Positions 26,965-38,464 of a stretch of 64,000 bases of DNA are shown one piece after another. The notes beneath the pieces were generated by a model. The model was not told the origin of the DNA. It worked only from the letters and a program-made list of their open reading frames with translations, and made no database searches. Location: positions 310,001 to 374,000 of the forward strand of contig JACRSG010000001.1 of the NCBI GenBank assembly GCA_014305285.1, in the 5' to 3' direction. Each line of letters opens with the position of its first letter. Position 1 is the stretch's first letter. The translations under genes and the position numbers were made by a program. This DNA is from Campylobacter jejuni (GTDB lineage: Bacteria > Campylobacterota > Campylobacteria > Campylobacterales > Campylobacteraceae).

Positions 26965-28053
26965 TTAAATTCCAAAAATCTCAGGTTTTAATTTTAAAAG
27001 CAGGCAAAAAGTTGCTAAAACAGCTTGTTCTTGTATAAATTCACGATCTCCATCTAAATAAAGTGTTTCTTGGATAAAAGTTCCATCTCTAAACATTGCT
27101 CCTATATAAATAGTACCTGATTTTATTTTTCCCTCATCTTTTTCGCCAACTACTCCGCTAATAGCTAGGGCAAAATCAGGATTAGCAGTTTTAAAAATAC
27201 CTTTTAGCATAAAATAAACACAACGTTCGCTGTATTCGCCTTTATTTTCTAAGACACTTTCGCTAATTCCAAGCCATTCGTGCTTGATGCGGTTGGAATA
27301 ACTTACAATAGAACCTTCAAAAATTTCACTTACGCCTGAAATTTTGGTTAAGGTGCTTGCACAAAGTCCGCCTGTACAACTTTCAGCGAAAGAAATTTTT
27401 AATTTTTTTTCTAAAAGTTTAGAGCTTATAAAATGTATAGGATCTTTACCCAAAAATACCTTTTGTCCAAAAAGATTTTTTACGCTATTTAAAAAACCAT
27501 CAAGTTTTCCAAAATGAGCACAAGTGGCCTTAATAAGCACAAGATTGTCTAAAAGTTTGGTTGATTTTATGCTTATTTCATAGGATTTTGTTAGAGCTTG
27601 TAGTAGCAATATAGCACTTTCATCATCCATACCAAAAATGCAAAAATATGCAAAATTTAATTTTATATGTCCAAGAAGATCGGGTAGTTTTTCGCTTGGA
27701 TTTATTTTAACGACATTGATTTTTGAATTTGAAAAATTACACACAAAACTATTTTTACTAAATTCTGCTTTGTCTGGAACCAAGGTATCATCTTTTAAGA
27801 TAAGATTATCATCATTTAAAGTTGCTAAAATTTTAGCAACAGTTGCATAATGTAAAGAGCTTGTAAACAGAGTGATGAAATCATACTGATTTAAGAGATT
27901 TTCAAGTAAAAAGGGCAAATCTTTATCGGTTTTATTTTGTATGCGAATTTCATTAATTTCTTTAAATTTTGCTTCATAAGTTCTATAAATATAATTTTTG
28001 AATTTTTCATTTATAGTAAGCTCATCTCCTATAAGATAAAGCAAATGTTTCAT
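26965..28053 (-). CDS. CinA-family protein (PncC-type amidase domain)
   Basis: A 362-residue protein whose C-terminal ~160 residues are a CinA/PncC domain, which deamidates nicotinamide mononucleotide in other bacteria. Signature: KISFAESCTGGLCASTLT at ~218, GSIVSYSNRIKHEWLGI at ~245, and AISGVVGEKDEGKIKSGTIYI at ~294 (each in part). The N-terminal half resembles the molybdopterin-binding-like domain of CinA only loosely: the LIGDEL start fits, but the usual GGLGPT motif is missing, so that domain may be degenerate. ATG follows AAGGAAAATTT. Divergent from ileS. Confidence 0.82.
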   Translation of the reverse strand: MKHLLYLIGDELTINEKFKNYIYRTYEAKFKEINEIRIQNKTDKDLPFLLENLLNQYDFITLFTSSLHYATVAKILATLNDDNLILKDDTLVPDKAEFSKNSFVCNFSNSKINVVKINPSEKLPDLLGHIKLNFAYFCIFGMDDESAILLLQALTKSYEISIKSTKLLDNLVLIKATCAHFGKLDGFLNSVKNLFGQKVFLGKDPIHFISSKLLEKKLKISFAESCTGGLCASTLTKISGVSEIFEGSIVSYSNRIKHEWLGISESVLENKGEYSERCVYFMLKGIFKTANPDFALAISGVVGEKDEGKIKSGTIYIGAMFRDGTFIQETLYLDGDREFIQEQAVLATFCLLLKLKPEIFGI

Positions 28054-28076
28054 AAATTTTCCTTTTTTTTCTTATA

Positions 28077-28082
28077 ATTATA
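28077..28082 (-). promoter_or_regulatory. Candidate -10 box for the CinA-family gene
   Basis: On the minus strand TATAAT is at 28082-28077, preceded by TGGC, giving an extended -10-like element about 24 bases before the ATG at 28053. It lies in the 99-base gap shared with the divergent ileS promoter. Confidence 0.5.
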
Positions 28083-28117
28083 GCCAAAAACAAAGTAGAA
28101 ATTAAAGCTAATTTGAG

Positions 28118-28123
28118 TAGAAT
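28118..28123 (+). promoter_or_regulatory. Candidate -10 box for ileS
   Basis: TAGAAT at 28118-28123, preceded by TTTGAG, is the best -10 candidate on the plus strand in the gap before ileS; the leader would be about 22 bases. No tRNA-Ile T-box-like structure fits in the available 99 bases. Confidence 0.45.
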
Positions 28124-28152
28124 TTAAGATTATTAAAAATTAGGTGGAAAAA

Positions 28153-30906
28153 ATGGACTACAAAGAAACTCTACTTTTGCCCAGCACTACTTTTGCTATG
28201 CGGGCAAATTTAGCGGAACTTGAACCGCAAAGATTTAAAAAATGGTTTGAGCAAAATTACGCTTATGAAAAAATGAAACAAAATCGCAAAAATGTGAAAA
28301 AAAGTTTTACCTTGCACGATGGCCCCCCTTATGCTAATGGATATATTCATATAGGACATGCTTTAAATAAAATTTTAAAAGAAACTATTGTCAAAACGCA
28401 TTATTTTAAAGGTGAGAGTGTGCGTTTTACTCCAGGGTGGGATTGTCATGGTTTGCCTATAGAACAACAAGTAGAAGTAAAGCTTGGAGAAAAGAAAAAA
28501 AACTTAAGTAAAAAAGAAATTCGTGAGTTTTGCAGACAACATGCGAGTGAATTTGTAGATATTCAAAGAGAAGAATTTAAAAATTTGGGCATTATCGCAG
28601 ATTGGGATAAGCCTTATTTGACTATGAAATTTGAGTTCGAAGCAGCGATTTATAGAACTTTATGTGAGATTGCTAAAAAAGGCTTGCTTTGCGAGCGTTC
28701 TAAACCTGTTTTTTGGAGTTGGGCAGCAAAGTCAGCTTTAGCAGAAGCTGAAGTGGAGTATCAAGATAAAGAAGATTATTCTATATTTGTAGCTTTTGAT
28801 TTAGATGCAAAAGCTTGTGAAAAATTAGGTGTATCAAAAGCAAGTGCGGTGATATGGACAACTACACCTTGGACTTTAGTGGCCAATCAAGCTATAGCCT
28901 TAAATCCTAACGAAAATTATGTGATCACTAAAGAAGGTTTGATTTTTGCAAGTGCTTTGCTTAAAAGCATGGTAAAAAAAGGACTTACAAGTGGAGAAAT
29001 TCAAAAAGAATTAAACGCAAAAGAATTTGAAAAACTCGAATCTATCAATCCTTTAAATGGAAGAAAATCTATTTTAATTATGGGTGAGCATGTATTGATG
29101 GATGGGGGAAGTGGACTTGTGCATACTGCACCAGGTCATGGCGAAGATGATTATTATGCTTGTTTGAAATATGGTATTGAAGTTTTGATGCCTGTTGATG
29201 ATGGGGGATGTTATGATGAAACTTTAAGAACTAAAGGGCTTTTGTCTTCTCATTTGCTTGAAGAGTTTATAGGTCTTCATATTTTTAAGGCCAATGAAAA
29301 AATTTTAGAACTTTTAGGCGAAAAACTTTTACATTCTTCTAAATTTATACACTCTTATCCATTTTGCTGGAGAACGCATAAGCCTGTGATTTATAGAGCT
29401 ACTAAACAATGGTTTATTTTAATGGATGAACCAAAACTTCAAGGAAAAACTTTAAGAGAGTGTGCAAAAGAACAGCTTTTAAAAACAACCTTTTATCCGC
29501 AAAGTGGAGTAAAAAGAATAGGTTCTATGGTGGAAAATCGCCCAGATTGGTGTATTTCAAGACAAAGAGACTGGGGAACACCTATAGCCTTTTTTAGGGA
29601 TAAAAACACTAAAGAAGTGATTTTTGATGACGAGCTTTTTGACTTTGTGGCAGCTATATTTGAAAAACATGGTGCTGATGCGTGGTGGGAGTTTGAAATT
29701 AAAGATTTAATTCCTGTAAACTCAAAATATAAAACTGAAAATTTAGAAAAAGTATATGATATTTTAGATGTTTGGTTTGATAGTGGAAGTACCTTTAATG
29801 CGGTTTTAAATAGTGGACTTTATGATGCAGGAGAAAAAAGAGCAAGCATGTATTTAGAAGGAAGCGATCAGCATCGTGGTTGGTTTCAAAGCTCTTTACT
29901 TGTAAGTACAGCAATCAATGAAAGTGCACCTTATGAGAGCATTTTAACCCATGGTTTTACTACTGATGAAAAAGGGCAAAAAATGTCTAAATCCAAAGGC
30001 AATGTGATCGCTCCTGAATATGTAGCAAAAACCTATGGAGTTGAAATTTTAAGACTTTGGATACTTTTAAGTGATTATTCAAGTGATTTAAAAATTTCAG
30101 ACAATATCTTAAAACAAGTGGGTGAACAATACCGCAAAATAAGAAATACTATAAGGTTTTTACTTGCTAATACAAATGATTTAAAAGATTTGGAAGTTAA
30201 AGAGTTTAGCTTTATTGATAAGTGGATATTAAGCCGTGCAACTAAAGTTTTTAAAGCAAGTAAAGAAGCATTTTTTGCCTATGAATTTGCTAAGGGTTTT
30301 AGTTTGCTTTTAAATTTCTTAAGTGCGGATTTAAGTGGGATTTATCTTGATATCAGTAAAGATAGACTTTATTGTGATAGTGAAAATACTCAAAGAAGAA
30401 AATCCGCTCAAGTGGCTATGGCTTTGATAGCAAAAGAGCTTTTAAATTTACTTGCTCCAAATTTAAGCTATAGTGTAGATGAGGCTTTAGAGCATGCTAA
30501 TGTTTTAATCAAAGGCGATGCAAAAGATGTATTTGATCTTAGTTTAACTCAAGATTTTGATTATGATTTTGGTATAGATGATGCATTTTTAATGAGTGCT
30601 AGAGAGAAATTTTTTGAACAAATTGATAGGCTTAAAAAAGATAAAATCATTAAATCTACTTTGGAATTAAATTTAAACATTAGTTTTGATAAATTTCCAA
30701 ATGAGGAATTAGCTGATTGGTTTATGGTAAGTCAAATCAGTAATAAAAATGAAGAAATTTTAGCTGAATTTGAAGTAGAGAATGAGAAATTTAAAATCAC
30801 TAAAGCTTCGCTTTATAAATGTCCAAGATGTTGGAAACTTCAAAGTAAAAACGAAGAAAGACCTTGTTTAAGATGTGAAGAAGTTTTAAAAGGGGTTCAA
30901 TGCTAG
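28153..30906 (+). CDS. ileS: Isoleucyl-tRNA synthetase
   Basis: Class Ia synthetase charging tRNA-Ile. HIGH motif HIGH ([10 protein letters not shown]) near residue 66; the editing domain motif [12 protein letters not shown] near 236; KMSKS motif in [10 protein letters not shown] near 611; and a C-terminal zinc-binding region with CPRCW and CLRCE pairs in the last 35 residues. Start is ATG at 28153 ([10 protein letters not shown]), which follows AGGTGGA; a GTG three codons earlier is less likely because it would lie on the ribosome site. At 917 residues it is full length. Its stop overlaps a tiny membrane-protein gene. Confidence 0.97.
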   Translation: MDYKETLLLPSTTFAMRANLAELEPQRFKKWFEQNYAYEKMKQNRKNVKKSFTLHDGPPYANGYIHIGHALNKILKETIVKTHYFKGESVRFTPGWDCHGLPIEQQVEVKLGEKKKNLSKKEIREFCRQHASEFVDIQREEFKNLGIIADWDKPYLTMKFEFEAAIYRTLCEIAKKGLLCERSKPVFWSWAAKSALAEAEVEYQDKEDYSIFVAFDLDAKACEKLGVSKASAVIWTTTPWTLVANQAIALNPNENYVITKEGLIFASALLKSMVKKGLTSGEIQKELNAKEFEKLESINPLNGRKSILIMGEHVLMDGGSGLVHTAPGHGEDDYYACLKYGIEVLMPVDDGGCYDETLRTKGLLSSHLLEEFIGLHIFKANEKILELLGEKLLHSSKFIHSYPFCWRTHKPVIYRATKQWFILMDEPKLQGKTLRECAKEQLLKTTFYPQSGVKRIGSMVENRPDWCISRQRDWGTPIAFFRDKNTKEVIFDDELFDFVAAIFEKHGADAWWEFEIKDLIPVNSKYKTENLEKVYDILDVWFDSGSTFNAVLNSGLYDAGEKRASMYLEGSDQHRGWFQSSLLVSTAINESAPYESILTHGFTTDEKGQKMSKSKGNVIAPEYVAKTYGVEILRLWILLSDYSSDLKISDNILKQVGEQYRKIRNTIRFLLANTNDLKDLEVKEFSFIDKWILSRATKVFKASKEAFFAYEFAKGFSLLLNFLSADLSGIYLDISKDRLYCDSENTQRRKSAQVAMALIAKELLNLLAPNLSYSVDEALEHANVLIKGDAKDVFDLSLTQDFDYDFGIDDAFLMSAREKFFEQIDRLKKDKIIKSTLELNLNISFDKFPNEELADWFMVSQISNKNEEILAEFEVENEKFKITKASLYKCPRCWKLQSKNEERPCLRCEEVLKGVQC

Positions 30907-31010
30907 AAAATCCTATTCCAAATAGTATTATCATCACAACCATAGTGGTAGTTTTAGCTTTTAGTGCTTTAGCGGTATTTTTGATCAAAAAAACAAAGGA
31001 GGATAAATGA
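30900..31010 (+). CDS. 36-residue single-span membrane peptide
   Basis: An unannotated-size open frame starting at an ATG inside the ileS end (seven-base overlap, AGGGGT upstream) and ending four bases into gatA (ATGA). The peptide is [10 protein letters not shown]... then a run of hydrophobic residues (about 10-29) and a charged tail KKTKEDK, as expected for a single-pass inner-membrane microprotein. The ribosome site of gatA (AAAGGAGG) is inside it. Gene-to-gene overlaps at both ends and a clear membrane segment argue that it is translated. A small gene at this place is also listed in C. jejuni as far as I recall. Function unknown. Confidence 0.72.
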   Translation: MLENPIPNSIIITTIVVVLAFSALAVFLIKKTKEDK

Positions 31011-32368
31011 TAACTTTAAAAGAAGCTTTAAAATACTCCAAAGAAGAACTTGAAAATTTAAAAAAAGAACTCAATGAAAAAGCAAAAAAAGAAAAAAAAT
31101 TAGGTGCTTATATCGAACAATTTTTAGATAAAGATTTAAGTGTTTCAGGCGAAGGTATTCCTGTAGCTATAAAGGATAATATCAGTGTAAAAGGTTGGGA
31201 GCTTACCAGTGCGAGTAAGATTTTACAAGGCTATATCGCTCCTTATGATGCAAGTGCGATTGCTAATTTAAAAGCTAATGGTTTTGCTCCTTTTGGGCGT
31301 TGTAATATGGATGAATTTGCTATGGGAAGTTCAACGGCGAGTTCTTATTATGGTAGAACTTTAAATCCTTTAAATCCTGATCGTGTTCCAGGTGGATCAA
31401 GCGGTGGAAGCGCTGCTGCGGTAGTGGGTGGTTTAGCTTTGGCAAGTTTGGGTTCTGATACAGGAGGATCTGTGCGTCAACCTGCAGCTTTTTGCGGTTG
31501 TGTAGGATTTAAACCAAGTTATGGTAGAGTGAGTCGTTATGGTTTAGCTTCTTATTCTTCAAGTTTGGATCAAATTGGAGTTTTAACGCAAAATGTAGAA
31601 GATGCAGCAATTTTATATGATGCAATCGCAGGATATGATAAAATGGATAGTACGAGTATAAATATCGAGTTTATCAAAACTACTCCAAATTTAAATGCAA
31701 ATAGAAAATTAAAAATTGCAGTGATTGAAAATTATGTTGATGATGCAGATAGTGAAGTAAAAAACGCACTTTTAAAAACCATAGATATGTTAAAAGCTAA
31801 TGGACATGAGATTGTATATCAAAATTTACTTGATTCTAGATTTGATATCGCAGCGTACTATATCATCGCAACAGCCGAAGCAAGTGCAAATTTAAGTCGT
31901 TATGATGGGGTGCGTTATGGCAAACGTTCTGAAAATATCCAAAATTTAAAAGAAATGTATGTAAATACACGCAGTGAAGGTTTTGGCGAAGAAGTAAAAA
32001 GAAGAATTTTGTTAGGAACTTTTGTTTTAAGTAGCGGATATTATGATGCGTATTATATCAAAGCACAAAAAGCTAGAGCTTTTATCAAAGCAAAATATGA
32101 AGAAATTTTACAAGATTGTGATCTTATTTTTATGCCTGTAACTCCTACAACAGCTTTTAAATTTGATACTCAAAAAAGCCCTATGCAAACTTATTTAGAA
32201 GATGTTTATACCATCTCTGTAAATTTAGCAGGGCTTGGGGGTATTAGTGTGCCTGTTGCAAAAGACAAAGAAGGGCTTAATATATCAGCACAACTGATTT
32301 GCAAGGCTTATGATGAACAAACCTTGTTAGATGGGGCTTTAAGTTTAGAACAAATGATTAAAAATTAA
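31007..32368 (+). CDS. gatA: Glu-tRNA(Gln)/Asp-tRNA(Asn) amidotransferase subunit A
   Basis: GatA hydrolyses glutamine and passes ammonia to GatB for conversion of misacylated Glu-tRNA(Gln). The amidase Ser-cisSer-Lys triad is visible: Lys in PVAIKDNI near residue 50, and the Ser pair in [10 protein letters not shown] and [10 protein letters not shown] near residues 128-160. The 453-residue length is standard. The ATG overlaps the preceding microprotein stop and has a strong AAAGGAGG site. guaB follows after nine bases. GatB and GatC are not in the window, so the complex is encoded elsewhere. Confidence 0.97.
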   Translation: MITLKEALKYSKEELENLKKELNEKAKKEKKLGAYIEQFLDKDLSVSGEGIPVAIKDNISVKGWELTSASKILQGYIAPYDASAIANLKANGFAPFGRCNMDEFAMGSSTASSYYGRTLNPLNPDRVPGGSSGGSAAAVVGGLALASLGSDTGGSVRQPAAFCGCVGFKPSYGRVSRYGLASYSSSLDQIGVLTQNVEDAAILYDAIAGYDKMDSTSINIEFIKTTPNLNANRKLKIAVIENYVDDADSEVKNALLKTIDMLKANGHEIVYQNLLDSRFDIAAYYIIATAEASANLSRYDGVRYGKRSENIQNLKEMYVNTRSEGFGEEVKRRILLGTFVLSSGYYDAYYIKAQKARAFIKAKYEEILQDCDLIFMPVTPTTAFKFDTQKSPMQTYLEDVYTISVNLAGLGGISVPVAKDKEGLNISAQLICKAYDEQTLLDGALSLEQMIKN

Positions 32369-32374
32369 GGATAA

Positions 32375-34774
<2,400 letters not shown>

Positions 34775-34785
34775 AAAAGGTGAAT

Positions 34786-36759
34786 ATGAGAAAAATTTTA
34801 CTTCAAATTCTTATTTTTAGTGTATTATTTATAGTAGCTTTTACCATTAATCGTATTTTAATGCAAAATTCTTTTATCCCTGCTGGTTTAATTAGTGATA
34901 AAAATGAAATCTTTTTAATGTATCTTTTAGGTGTTTTTCATGATATAAGATTTTTAAGTGCAGCGTTTTTACCATTCTTGCTTTGTGGTTTTTTAAGTTT
35001 AATTTTTTCTAATATAAAAATAAATAATAAATTAGTAATATATAGTAAAAATTTTTATTTCATTTTTTCAAGCATTTATATAATTATTCTTTCTTGTCTT
35101 TGTATAGGATTTTCTTATGCAAAATACTATTATTACGAAATTTACAAGACTAAATTTGATATTTTTATGTTTACTCTAAAAGATGATAATACAAAAACTA
35201 TTTTAAGTATTATTTATCATGATTATCCAATTTTAAAAATTTTAGCTTTAATGTTGATTTTTGGAGTTTTTGTATTTTTTTTAAATTTGAAAATATTAAA
35301 TTTAAAGCTAAAACCTGTTAATTTAAGATTATTTCCCTTGATAGCTTTAAATTTAATATTAATTATTGTTTATGTTATAGCCTTAAGGGGTCCCTTTAAG
35401 CATGTGGCTATAAATGTGCAAAATTATTCTTTTAGTGAGTATAGTGTTGTAAATGATACCATGTTAAATCCAATTATGGCATTTTCTTGGGCTTTAAAAC
35501 AATATAAAGAAGAAGCAGCTTTGAAGGTTATCACACCTTTGAAAGCACAAGAACTTAAAGAAAAACTTTTTGATTATTTGCATCAAAGTCCTATAAATCT
35601 AAAAGCTGAAAAGAATCATCCAAGTGTATTTGTTAACTTAATGGAAAGTTTTGGGTTTAATTTGGCTGATTTTACAAATACAGAACATAATTTTTTGGGT
35701 TCGTTAGATAAACATTTTAAGCAAGATTTTTTATTCAAACGCTTTTTGAGTTCTAGTAATGGAACTATACCAAGTTTTGCAAACTTATTTTTTGTAAGTC
35801 CATTTTCTAATATTTCCACAAGTAAATTTCAGAAAACTTATTTAGATTTAACACCTATTGCTATTTATAAGAAAGCAGGATATAAGGTGATTTTTGTAAG
35901 TGCAGGTAATGGATCTTGGCAAAATATTAAAAATTATCTCAGTATTTTGGGGGTAGATGAGATTATAGATGAAAATATTTTAATGAAAGAGTATAATGGA
36001 GCAAAAGATAGCGAAAATGGTTATGGGGTAGCTGATGAGTTTTTATATAAAAAAGTTTATGACTTACTTCAAAAAAATCCACATCACACTCTTATAATTG
36101 CTCTTACTATTTCTAATCATCCACCTTATAAAATTCCACAAAATGATTTGCCAAAATTACAAAACATTCCGCAAACTTTGCTTAATATGCTTCCTTATGA
36201 AAAAGATAAACAAGATAACATTATCAAAGCTTATACTTATGCAAACAATGAATTTGGAAAATTTCTAGATAAAGTAAAACAAAGTCCATTTAAGAATAGT
36301 GTCATTATAGCAGCAACTGGAGATCATAGAGTACGCGAAATGAGTATAGATTTAAATTCCCAAAAAGCTTTTGCTTATAGTGTACCTTTTTATCTTTATA
36401 TTCCTAAGGATTTACAAGATGATATTTATTATGATAAAGATCGTGTAGGATCTCATAAAGATATTTTTCCAACTCTTTATGCTTTAAGTTTAAATAATGT
36501 TAAGTATTTAAGCGTAGGCGGAAGAAATATGTTAGCAAGACCAAGTGATGAGAAATTAGAATTTGGGATCAACGATGCTGTATGGATTGATAAAAAAGGT
36601 ATTTATAGTGGCGGTAAAGGGTATTATTTTGAAAGTAATGATACTTTAAAAGATATGAATAAAGCTTTTAACCTTGATGTTTATACTAAAGACTTTGATA
36701 AATTTTATAGAGAGTTAAATTTATATCAATTAGCCGAGCGTTTAGGCATTTCAAAATAG
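34786..36759 (+). CDS. Sulfatase/LtaS-type membrane phosphotransferase
   Basis: A 657-residue inner-membrane protein with about five N-terminal membrane segments (residues ~5-210) and a large periplasmic alkaline-phosphatase-fold domain. Landmarks: VNLMESFGF (metal Glu) near residue 285, SSNGTIPSFANLF (nucleophile Thr region) near 325, VSAGNGSWQN near 367, ATGDHRVRE near 507 and GSHKDIFPTLYA near 557. Relatives include LtaS and the phosphoglycerol transferase MdoB, so it may transfer phosphoglycerol or phosphoethanolamine groups to a surface glycan. Start: ATG 34786 after AAAAAAGG, not the GTG at 34780. Substrate is unknown. Confidence 0.82.
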   Translation: MRKILLQILIFSVLFIVAFTINRILMQNSFIPAGLISDKNEIFLMYLLGVFHDIRFLSAAFLPFLLCGFLSLIFSNIKINNKLVIYSKNFYFIFSSIYIIILSCLCIGFSYAKYYYYEIYKTKFDIFMFTLKDDNTKTILSIIYHDYPILKILALMLIFGVFVFFLNLKILNLKLKPVNLRLFPLIALNLILIIVYVIALRGPFKHVAINVQNYSFSEYSVVNDTMLNPIMAFSWALKQYKEEAALKVITPLKAQELKEKLFDYLHQSPINLKAEKNHPSVFVNLMESFGFNLADFTNTEHNFLGSLDKHFKQDFLFKRFLSSSNGTIPSFANLFFVSPFSNISTSKFQKTYLDLTPIAIYKKAGYKVIFVSAGNGSWQNIKNYLSILGVDEIIDENILMKEYNGAKDSENGYGVADEFLYKKVYDLLQKNPHHTLIIALTISNHPPYKIPQNDLPKLQNIPQTLLNMLPYEKDKQDNIIKAYTYANNEFGKFLDKVKQSPFKNSVIIAATGDHRVREMSIDLNSQKAFAYSVPFYLYIPKDLQDDIYYDKDRVGSHKDIFPTLYALSLNNVKYLSVGGRNMLARPSDEKLEFGINDAVWIDKKGIYSGGKGYYFESNDTLKDMNKAFNLDVYTKDFDKFYRELNLYQLAERLGISK

Positions 36760-36787
36760 GATTTATATTTTCTTTTTAGTAAAAAAG

Positions 36788-36796
36788 TGCTAAAAT
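36788..36796 (+). promoter_or_regulatory. Extended -10 promoter for murC
   Basis: TGCTAAAAT at 36788-36796 is an extended -10 element preceded by an A/T-rich stretch, 26 bases before the murC ATG. The same word occurs before pycA (60634-60642), which supports it as a genuine sigma70 promoter. It lies in the 63-base gap after the sulfatase-like gene. Confidence 0.6.
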
Positions 36797-36822
36797 TTAG
36801 CCTTTAAAGTATAAAGGTTTAA

Positions 36823-38121
36823 ATGATGCAAAATATCCATTTTATCGGCATAGGCGGTATAGGAATTTCCGCTTTAGCAAGATTTTTAAAAGAAAAAGGC
36901 TTTAAGATTAGTGGGAGTGATCTTAAGGAAAGTAAAATCACTAAAGAATTAGAAAAAGAAGGGGTTAAGGTCAGTATCCCCCATCATAAAGAAAATATTT
37001 TAAACAAAGATTTAGTTATTTATTCTGCTGCTATTAAAGAAGAAAATCCTGAATTTAAACACGCTAAAGAATTAGGCATTAAATGTCTTTCACGCAAGGA
37101 GGCCTTGCCTCTTATTTTAGAAGATAAGCGTGTTTTTGCAGTTGCAGGAGCACATGGAAAAAGCACGACTTCAAGTATTTTAGCCTCTTTAATTGATGAT
37201 GCTTCTGTGATTATCGGGGCAATTTTAAAAGAATTTGGTTCAAATATGATTTATAAAGAAAGTCAAAATCTTGTTTTTGAAGCTGATGAGAGTGATAGTT
37301 CTTTTTTAAATTCAAATCCTTATTTAGCCATAGTTACCAATGCAGAAGCAGAGCATTTAGATCATTATAGTAATGAAGTTTCAAAACTTCATTATGCTTA
37401 TACAGAATTTTTAGATACAGCAAAAATTCGCATAATTAACGCTGAAGATGAGTTTTTGAAAAATTATGAAAATGAGTCAATCAAGCTTTATCCAGGCAAA
37501 GATATCAAAAATTGCACCATGTGTATAGAAAATTTTAAACCTTTTACAAGTTTTGAGTTAAAAGATTGGGGTGAATTTAAAGTTTTTGGCATGGGATATC
37601 ATTTAGCTCTTGATGCGTCTTTGGCGATTTTAGCGGCTTTAAATTTCTTAGATATAGAAACGATAAGAACTAGGCTTAAAAATTATCAAGGTATTAAAAA
37701 GCGTTTTGATATTTTGCATGCTGATGAAAATTTGGTTTTAATCGATGATTATGGTCATCATCCAACCGAAATAAAAGCGACTCTAAACGCAGCACAAGAA
37801 TACGCAAGATTAGGCGGATATAAGAAAATCACAGCTATTTTTGAACCCCATCGCTACACGCGTTTAGCTGCAAATTTAGAGGAATTTACAAAGGCTTTTG
37901 AAGGTGTTGATGAGCTTGTGATTTTACCTGTTTATGCTGCAGGAGAAGAGCCTATAGATCTTGATTTAAAGGCAGTTTTTCCTAAGGCTTTATTTGTAGA
38001 AGATATTAAAAGAGAGGGTAAGTTTTTGGTAGCTTCTAAGGGGCAGGTTTTTGAAGAAGGGCTTATTATAGGTTTTGGTGCAGGAGATATCAGCAACAAA
38101 TTAAGGCAAAAAAATGAGTAG
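36823..38121 (+). CDS. murC: UDP-N-acetylmuramate--L-alanine ligase
   Basis: MurC adds the first amino acid to UDP-MurNAc in peptidoglycan synthesis. N-terminal Rossmann motif HFIGIGGIGISALA, ATP loop GAHGKSTTSS near residue 109, the EADESDSSFL block near 150, and the conserved DDYGHHPTEIKAT near 306. The length of 432 is a little short but complete. Two ATGs (36823, 36826) follow AAAGG; the first is used. Its 3' end overlaps the next small membrane gene by eight bases. It begins the long co-directional run to 58.4 kb. Confidence 0.97.
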   Translation: MMQNIHFIGIGGIGISALARFLKEKGFKISGSDLKESKITKELEKEGVKVSIPHHKENILNKDLVIYSAAIKEENPEFKHAKELGIKCLSRKEALPLILEDKRVFAVAGAHGKSTTSSILASLIDDASVIIGAILKEFGSNMIYKESQNLVFEADESDSSFLNSNPYLAIVTNAEAEHLDHYSNEVSKLHYAYTEFLDTAKIRIINAEDEFLKNYENESIKLYPGKDIKNCTMCIENFKPFTSFELKDWGEFKVFGMGYHLALDASLAILAALNFLDIETIRTRLKNYQGIKKRFDILHADENLVLIDDYGHHPTEIKATLNAAQEYARLGGYKKITAIFEPHRYTRLAANLEEFTKAFEGVDELVILPVYAAGEEPIDLDLKAVFPKALFVEDIKREGKFLVASKGQVFEEGLIIGFGAGDISNKLRQKNE

Positions 38122-38464
38122 GTTTTTTTTATATTTTTTAATTATTTTAATTTTAGCCTTAATCACTTTTGCTTTGCGTGAAAAATTAGGCAAAAAAACC
38201 AAACCTTTTTTTGGTGTTTTGCTTGTGATTTTTATTGTTTTAGCAGTATTTTTTGAATTTGAAAATACGCAAAAAAGCCATTTAATAACCGATATTATTG
38301 TAGCTTTTAATCAAAATAAAAATATTTTATGTAAAGATATCAATGTGTCTAAGGCGTATTTTAACTATGAATTTGGCACAGGAGGTTTTATTTCAAAGGA
38401 TAATAATCAAAGTTTTAATTCTTTAATTATAGATATTAAAGATTGTAGGCTAAATGATGAATGA
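38114..38464 (+). CDS. Small membrane protein, function unknown
   Basis: A 116-residue protein with two adjacent hydrophobic segments (about residues 3-20 and 34-47) separated by a basic stretch (REKLGKKTK), and a C-terminal soluble part of ~65 residues with two cysteines. No family is recognised. It overlaps murC by eight bases and mutS2 by eleven, and is therefore part of the murC operon; a similar small gene lies at this place in C. jejuni. A cell-envelope role is plausible but unproven. Confidence 0.72.
   Translation: MSRFFLYFLIILILALITFALREKLGKKTKPFFGVLLVIFIVLAVFFEFENTQKSHLITDIIVAFNQNKNILCKDINVSKAYFNYEFGTGGFISKDNNQSFNSLIIDIKDCRLNDE

Noticed and set aside
28062-28071. T-run before the CinA-family gene as a phase-variable tract
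   Set aside because: Campylobacter contingency tracts are almost always poly-G/C; A/T runs of this length are common in this AT-rich genome and lie outside coding regions here.
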